A stretch of DNA of 64,000 nucleotides from Kineococcus xinjiangensis (GTDB taxonomy: Bacteria > Actinomycetota > Actinomycetes > Actinomycetales > Kineococcaceae), in contig NZ_PTJD01000004.1 in NCBI RefSeq assembly GCF_002934625.1, positions 124,001 to 188,000 on the forward strand. Direction: 5' to 3'. The position numbers and the translations under genes were made by a program. The notes under the pieces are model-generated. The model made no database searches. It was not told the DNA's origin and worked only from the letters and a program-made list of their open reading frames with translations. Below, piece after piece: positions 60,187 through 64,000 of this stretch (positions are counted from its first letter, which is position 1; every line of letters starts with the position of its first letter).

Positions 60187-61317
60187 GTGATCTACCTCGA
60201 CCACGCCGCCACCGCACCGCCGGTGCGGGAGGTGCTGGAGGCGACCTGGCCGTACCTGACGCAGGTGTTCGGCAACCCGTCCAGCGCCCACGAGGTCGGG
60301 CGGGCCGCGAGGGCCGGCCTCGACGCCGCCCGCGCCGGCGTGGCCGGGGTGCTGGGCTGCCGCCCCGGCGAGGTCGTCTTCACCGGCGGCGGCACCGAGG
60401 CGGACAACCTCGCGGTCACCGGCATCGCCACGGCGAGCGGGCGGGGCCGGCACGTGGTGACCACGGCGATCGAGCACCCCGCCGTGCTGGAGACGTGCCG
60501 GGCCCTGCAGCGGCAGGGCTTCGACGTCGACGTGGTCGGCGTGGACGGTGACGGGCTCGTCGACCTCGACGCGCTGGCCGCGGCCCTGCGCCCGGACACG
60601 GCGCTGTGCTCGGTGATGTACGCGAACAACGAGGTGGGCACCGTGCAGCCGATCGCCGAGATCGGGGCGCTGTGCCGCGAGCGCGGCGTGCCCCTGCACA
60701 CCGACGCCGTGCAGGCCGCGGCGCACCTGACCCTCGACGTGGACGCCCTCGGGGTGGACGCGCTGACGCTGTCGGCGCACAAGCTCGGCGGCCCCCGGGG
60801 TGCGGGGGCGCTGTTCGTGCGCGGCGCGGTCGCCCTGGAGCCCGTCCTGCACGGCGGCGGGCAGGAGCGCGGCCGCCGCTCCGGCACCGTGGACGTCGCG
60901 GGCGCCGTGGGCACCGCCACCGCCCTGCGGCGCGCGCAGGCGGCGCTGCCCGCCGAGGCGGAGCGGCTGACGGCGCTGCGCGAGCTGCTGGTCGACGGCG
61001 TCCTGGCCGCGGTGCCGCGCGCCCGGCTGACCGGGCACCGCACCCGCCGGCTGCCCGGGCACGCCTCGTTCTGCTTCGCCGGCGTCGGCGGGGAGACGGT
61101 GCTGCAGGAGCTGGAGGCGCGCGGGGTGGTCTGCTCCAGCGGTTCCGCCTGCGCCGCGGACTCCGAGGACGCCTCGCACGTGCTGCTGGCGATGGGCCTG
61201 GACGCGGACCTGGCCCGCACCGCCGTCCGCTTCACGATGGGCGAGCGCACCACCGCGGCGGAGGTCGAGACCCTGCTGGAGCTGCTGCCCGACGCGGTGG
61301 AGGCGGCGGGGAGCTGA
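60187..61317 (+). CDS. Cysteine desulfurase (IscS/NifS-like)
   Basis: This PLP enzyme takes sulfur from cysteine. The 376-aa product has IYLDHAATAPPVREVLEA, GNPSSAHEVGRAAR, FTGGGTEADNLAV, YANNEVGTVQPIAEIG, SAHKLGGPRGAGALFVR (PLP lysine) and CSSGSACAADSEDASHVL (catalytic cysteine). Placed 5 bp after nadC in the NAD operon, it likely supplies sulfur for the NadA iron-sulfur cluster, a common link in nad operons. Some relatives in this place are annotated IscS for tRNA thiolation. Confidence 0.94.
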   Translation: MIYLDHAATAPPVREVLEATWPYLTQVFGNPSSAHEVGRAARAGLDAARAGVAGVLGCRPGEVVFTGGGTEADNLAVTGIATASGRGRHVVTTAIEHPAVLETCRALQRQGFDVDVVGVDGDGLVDLDALAAALRPDTALCSVMYANNEVGTVQPIAEIGALCRERGVPLHTDAVQAAAHLTLDVDALGVDALTLSAHKLGGPRGAGALFVRGAVALEPVLHGGGQERGRRSGTVDVAGAVGTATALRRAQAALPAEAERLTALRELLVDGVLAAVPRARLTGHRTRRLPGHASFCFAGVGGETVLQELEARGVVCSSGSACAADSEDASHVLLAMGLDADLARTAVRFTMGERTTAAEVETLLELLPDAVEAAGS

Positions 61318-61339
61318 CGGCGGCGCCTACGCTGGCGGG

Positions 61340-61774
61340 ATGGACCGTGCAGGCGAGGCGCCGCTGGAGCTGCCCGGCGAGGAGCTGGCGGACTTCCTGC
61401 TCTTCGCCCTCGATCACGCCACCGACTGCGTCGTCCCCCGCGGTGGGCCGCTGGTCCCCTTCGTGATGCTCGTGCAGCCGGGAGGGCGGGCGCTGCATCG
61501 ATTCGCCGGCGAGATGGCGCAGGCCCAGGAGTTCGCGCGGGCGTGGATCCGGCAGCAGGAGGCGGTCCGGATGGCCTGCGTGGCCTGGGACGGGTACCTC
61601 ACCCTCGACGGCGTGCGCACCGATGCCGTCTTCGTCGACGGCTGCGACGACAGCGGTGATCTGGGCTACCTCTTCGTCCAGCGCTACGGCCGGGTCGGCC
61701 GCATCCGCCGGACGATGGCGACGATCGGCAACCCCGGGTTGTCCGGGCGCTCGGAGCGGCTGTTCGACGTGTGA
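61340..61774 (+). CDS. Hypothetical protein, 144 aa
   Basis: The ATG is 22 bp after the cysteine desulfurase stop, so it is probably the last gene of the NAD operon. The product has a helix (ELADFLLFALDHATDC), VPFVMLVQPGGRALHRFAGE, and QEAVRMACVAWDGYLTLDGVRTDAVFVDG, GYLFVQRYGRVGRIRR. It looks like a soluble alpha/beta protein. No family is assigned. Confidence 0.75.
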   Translation: MDRAGEAPLELPGEELADFLLFALDHATDCVVPRGGPLVPFVMLVQPGGRALHRFAGEMAQAQEFARAWIRQQEAVRMACVAWDGYLTLDGVRTDAVFVDGCDDSGDLGYLFVQRYGRVGRIRRTMATIGNPGLSGRSERLFDV

Positions 61775-61840
61775 CCCGACGGGGCGGTCGGGTGCCGGGC
61801 ACCGGCTGTCGCACCGGCCGGGTGAGCGGCGCGGCCCCCG

Positions 61841-62461
61841 TCAGCGCCGCCGGGCGCGCAGCACGAGGTCGTCGACGTGGTGGGCGCCCGCCCCGCCGCT
61901 GATGCTGCGCGGGCGGCGCTCGTCGACCTCGACGTGCCAGCCGTCGCCGAGGACGGCGGCGACGTCCGCGGGCAGCGCGTACAGCGCGGGGTCGAAACCG
62001 CCCTCGTGGCCGTGGCGGGTTCCGAGGTCGTGGTGCACCACGAGCAGCGTCCCGCCCGGTGCGACGAGGTCGGCGAGGGTGCGCTCGGCCACCGCGCCGG
62101 GGACCTTGCGCAGGACGGGGTACTGCGCCGAGACGAGGTCGAAGCCCCCTGCCGGCAGGTCCGCCTCCACCAGCCCGGCGTGCACCCACGTCACCCGGAC
62201 CCCGGCCTCCTCGGCCTGGCGCTGCGCGCGCTGCAGCGCGACGGCCGAGACGTCCAGGGCGGTGACCCGCCAGCCGTGGCGCGCGAGCCACACGGCGTCG
62301 GCGCCCTCCCCGCAGCCCACGTCGAGGGCGCGCCCGGGCGCCAGCCCACCGGTCTCGGCGACGAGTGCGCCGTTCGGCTCCCCGCTCCAGGTGCGCTCGG
62401 AGGTGCTGTAGCGCTCGTCCCACTCCGCGGCGCCGGGGGTGCGGTCCCTCTCCTCGATCAT
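61841..62461 (-). CDS. SAM-dependent methyltransferase
   Basis: The 206-aa class I methyltransferase has ALDVGCGEGADAVWLARHGW (SAM loop), TALDVSAVAL, FDLVSAQYPVL and LAPGRALDV. It starts EWDERYSTSERTWSGEPN, typical of thiopurine or tellurite-type methyltransferases. ATG 62461 is preferred over TTG 62518. The substrate is not known. Confidence 0.9.
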   Translation of the reverse strand: MIEERDRTPGAAEWDERYSTSERTWSGEPNGALVAETGGLAPGRALDVGCGEGADAVWLARHGWRVTALDVSAVALQRAQRQAEEAGVRVTWVHAGLVEADLPAGGFDLVSAQYPVLRKVPGAVAERTLADLVAPGGTLLVVHHDLGTRHGHEGGFDPALYALPADVAAVLGDGWHVEVDERRPRSISGGAGAHHVDDLVLRARRR

Positions 62462-62541
62462 GCGAGGAGCCTGACCCGGCTCGGGGTGCGGCGCCAAGCG
62501 GCGTTGCCGGATCGGCAAGCCGCTGCCCTACCGTGAGGAGC

Positions 62542-63030
62542 GTGACCTCCCGCACACGCAGCGTGGTTCTGGTGGGGGCCGTGCTCGGCGCCTCGCTGCT
62601 CCCCCTGGTGGTGCTGCTCGTCGACGTCGCCTCCGTGCTCGGCGGCGCCTACGACGACGCCCTCCCGCCGTCCGACGAGGGGTCGCTGCTGGCCGGGCGG
62701 ATCGGCACCGCCCTGCTCACCGTCTCCGTCGTCCCCACGCTGCTGGTCGCCGCGGTCGGAGTGGCGGTCCCGGCCGCCGCCGTCCTGGCGGGAGGACGCT
62801 CCACCCCCGGCCGGCTCCTGCGCGCCGTCGCGGCGGCGACCGCGACGCTGCTCGTCCTGGTCGCGCTGGCCACGGCGCTCGCCACCGTGCTCGGGTTCGG
62901 ATGGGGCGGGTACCGGGGACTGGGACCCTCCTACGCCGCCGTCCACGCCCCGACCCTCGGGCCCCTCGTGTTCGTCGCCGTCTTCGCCGCCGCCGAGCTC
63001 GTGGTCCTCGTCCGGGGTGCCCGGTGGTGA
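62542..63030 (+). CDS. Four-span membrane protein, unknown
   Basis: The 162-aa product has four hydrophobic spans with short loops (VVLVGAVLGASLLPLVVLL, LTVSVVPTLLVAAVGVAV, ATATLLVLVALATALATVL, LGPLVFVAVFAAAELVVLV) and a polar loop GGYRGLGPSYAAVHAPT. GAGGAG lies before GTG 62542; GTG 62533 is also possible. It overlaps the next gene by GTGA, so they form a pair. Confidence 0.8.
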   Translation: MTSRTRSVVLVGAVLGASLLPLVVLLVDVASVLGGAYDDALPPSDEGSLLAGRIGTALLTVSVVPTLLVAAVGVAVPAAAVLAGGRSTPGRLLRAVAAATATLLVLVALATALATVLGFGWGGYRGLGPSYAAVHAPTLGPLVFVAVFAAAELVVLVRGARW

Positions 63031-63629
63031 GCACCGCGGACCGGGGCGGGCGGGTGGTGCCCTGGCTGCTGCTGGCCGCCGCCGCGGTTCCACTGCTCCT
63101 CGCGCTCGTCGCCGGCGATCGGGTGCTGGCGGGCGGGATCGACGGCGACAGCTACCCCTCGTTCCGCGGAGGAGCGTCGCTGACGGTGGCGCCGAACCTG
63201 GTCGACCGCCTCGGCGGGATGCTCTCGACGGTCGACTTCGCGACGGCGCTGTCGGCCACCGCGATCGGGGTGCTCGCGCTCACCGGCCTGTCCGCGCTCC
63301 CGGGCGCCCACCCCGCCGCACCGTCGCGCCCGGCCCGCGCGGCGGCGCAGCTCCTCGCGGCCGCCGGGACGGGGACGGCGCTGCTCGTGACGTCGGCCTC
63401 GTTGTGGACGACGTACGGCCCGCTGACCCCGCTGCAGCGGGAACTCAACCGCCCGGCGCCCGACGAGGCCACCGCGACCATCGCGTACGTCGTGAGCTTC
63501 CCGCTGGGTCAGGCGGCCGGCTCGCTGGCCGCGGCAGTGCTCATGGCTGCGGGCTGGTTCCTCCTCCGCAGGGGGCCGGTGGCCCGTCGGGAACCGGAGC
63601 CTCGGCGCGACGGCGAGCCCACGGGCTGA
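63027..63629 (+). CDS. Four-span membrane protein, partner of the previous gene
   Basis: The 200-aa product also has four spans, an outside loop with GDSYPSFRGGASLTVAPNLVDRL and a charged tail (RREPEPRRDGEPTG). GTG 63027 overlaps the upstream stop by 4 bp. The two proteins resemble each other in layout, hinting at a duplicated or paired membrane unit; no function is known. Confidence 0.8.
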   Translation: MSTADRGGRVVPWLLLAAAAVPLLLALVAGDRVLAGGIDGDSYPSFRGGASLTVAPNLVDRLGGMLSTVDFATALSATAIGVLALTGLSALPGAHPAAPSRPARAAAQLLAAAGTGTALLVTSASLWTTYGPLTPLQRELNRPAPDEATATIAYVVSFPLGQAAGSLAAAVLMAAGWFLLRRGPVARREPEPRRDGEPTG

Positions 63630-63713
63630 GCCCGGCCGGCGGCCCGCCGCCACCCGCCCTCGCCGTCGGGCCCGCCCCGCCGGCTCACCCTCGGCCGCCC
63701 CGAGGTCCCCCCG

Positions 63714-64000
63714 TCAGTCGCCCCGCAGCGGAGATGCCGCCACGGCCTCCCAGGGGCCGCCGAGGTAGCGCCACACCGCCACCCCCGTGGCGGTGGCGTC
63801 CGGCAGCGGCGGGGCGGCCGCCAGCTCCGCGTGCAGGGCGCGGGCCCGCTCCGGATCCACCTTGTTCTGCACCGTGACGTGCGCCGCGAAGCGCCGGGAG
63901 TCCTGGGGCGTCAGCCACGGCGCCCAGGCCGCGGCCAGCTCGGCCCGCAGCGCGTCGAGCTCGGGGGCGGCGAGGTCGTAGGCCACCCCCCGCCCGAGGA
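63714..64000 (-). CDS. 2'-5' RNA ligase family protein (partial, N-terminus outside window)
   Basis: The frame is open to the window edge. The part present reads LGRGVAYDLAAPELDALRAE, RFAAHVTVQNKVDP (the C-terminal H-x-T motif HVT of 2H phosphoesterases) and GVAVWRYLGGPWE. 2H proteins act on 2'-5' or cyclic phosphates of RNA ends or nucleotides. The first H-x-T motif must lie outside the window. A GTG at 63986 is an internal codon, not the start. Confidence 0.85.
   Translation of the reverse strand, partial: LGRGVAYDLAAPELDALRAELAAAWAPWLTPQDSRRFAAHVTVQNKVDPERARALHAELAAAPPLPDATATGVAVWRYLGGPWEAVAASPLRGD

Noticed and set aside
1-64000. CRISPR arrays, prophage or biosynthetic cluster.
   Set aside because: No spaced direct repeats of CRISPR size, no phage structural genes and no synthase genes were seen.

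Overview
The window is about 75% G+C, has densely packed genes with many GTG starts and 4-bp GTGA overlaps, and carries gene orders typical of Actinomycetota. The block rsmI/pmt - tRNA-Ala - glpR/sepX - rimJ - mog - moaC - glp/moeA - galU - 5-FTHF cyclo-ligase - fmdB/ruc follows the Mycobacterium tuberculosis Rv0991c-Rv1003 neighbourhood. Chemotaxis and c-di-GMP genes point to a motile actinobacterium; Kineosporiales (Kineococcus or Quadrisphaera-like) is a plausible inference, not a proof.

0-12.6 kb: end of an acetate-type symporter; divergent rsmI and protein O-mannosyltransferase; a minus-strand operon joining UTP-glucose uridylyltransferase, the gephyrin-like Glp, two molybdenum-cofactor genes, a RimJ-type acetyltransferase and the membrane protein GlpR/SepX; then plus-strand folate, K+/H+ antiporter, a CIRCE-preceded FmdB/Ruc chaperone gene and a SAF-domain protein. 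12.4-25 kb: a 1298-aa SF1-helicase-like protein with damaged ATPase motifs and a C-terminal nuclease, coupled to a 58-aa gene; a SpoIIE phosphatase; a phosphatase/NAD(P)HX-dehydratase pair; a trypsin-like protein lacking its catalytic triad; an LGFP-repeat protein; and zwf.

25-31 kb is an accessory stretch after tRNA-Arg: two broken IS3-type transposases enclose a GGDEF-EAL gene, followed by a secreted GH16 hydrolase. 31-43.6 kb holds secreted and signalling genes: a PQQ-type sugar dehydrogenase with duplicated C-terminal modules, a PAS-GAF-SpoIIE phosphatase, a chemoreceptor, a second GGDEF-EAL protein, and a LacI regulator beside a beta-helix exoprotein whose promoter carries a perfect LacI-type operator.

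43.8-54.4 kb: methionine aminopeptidase, Mqo, WrbA and Ohr (divergent), PhzF, an HNH protein, an NlpC/P60 cell-wall hydrolase behind a c-di-AMP (ydaO) riboswitch and a Crp-like site, and IdeR. 54.4-64 kb: a very small transcription unit with a 12-codon frame and an extreme Shine-Dalgarno, an NAD(P)-binding oxidoreductase, the NAD operon nrtR-nadA-nadB-nadC-cysteine desulfurase, a methyltransferase, two membrane proteins and the end of a 2'-5' RNA ligase-like gene. No CRISPR array, prophage or antibiotic cluster was seen.
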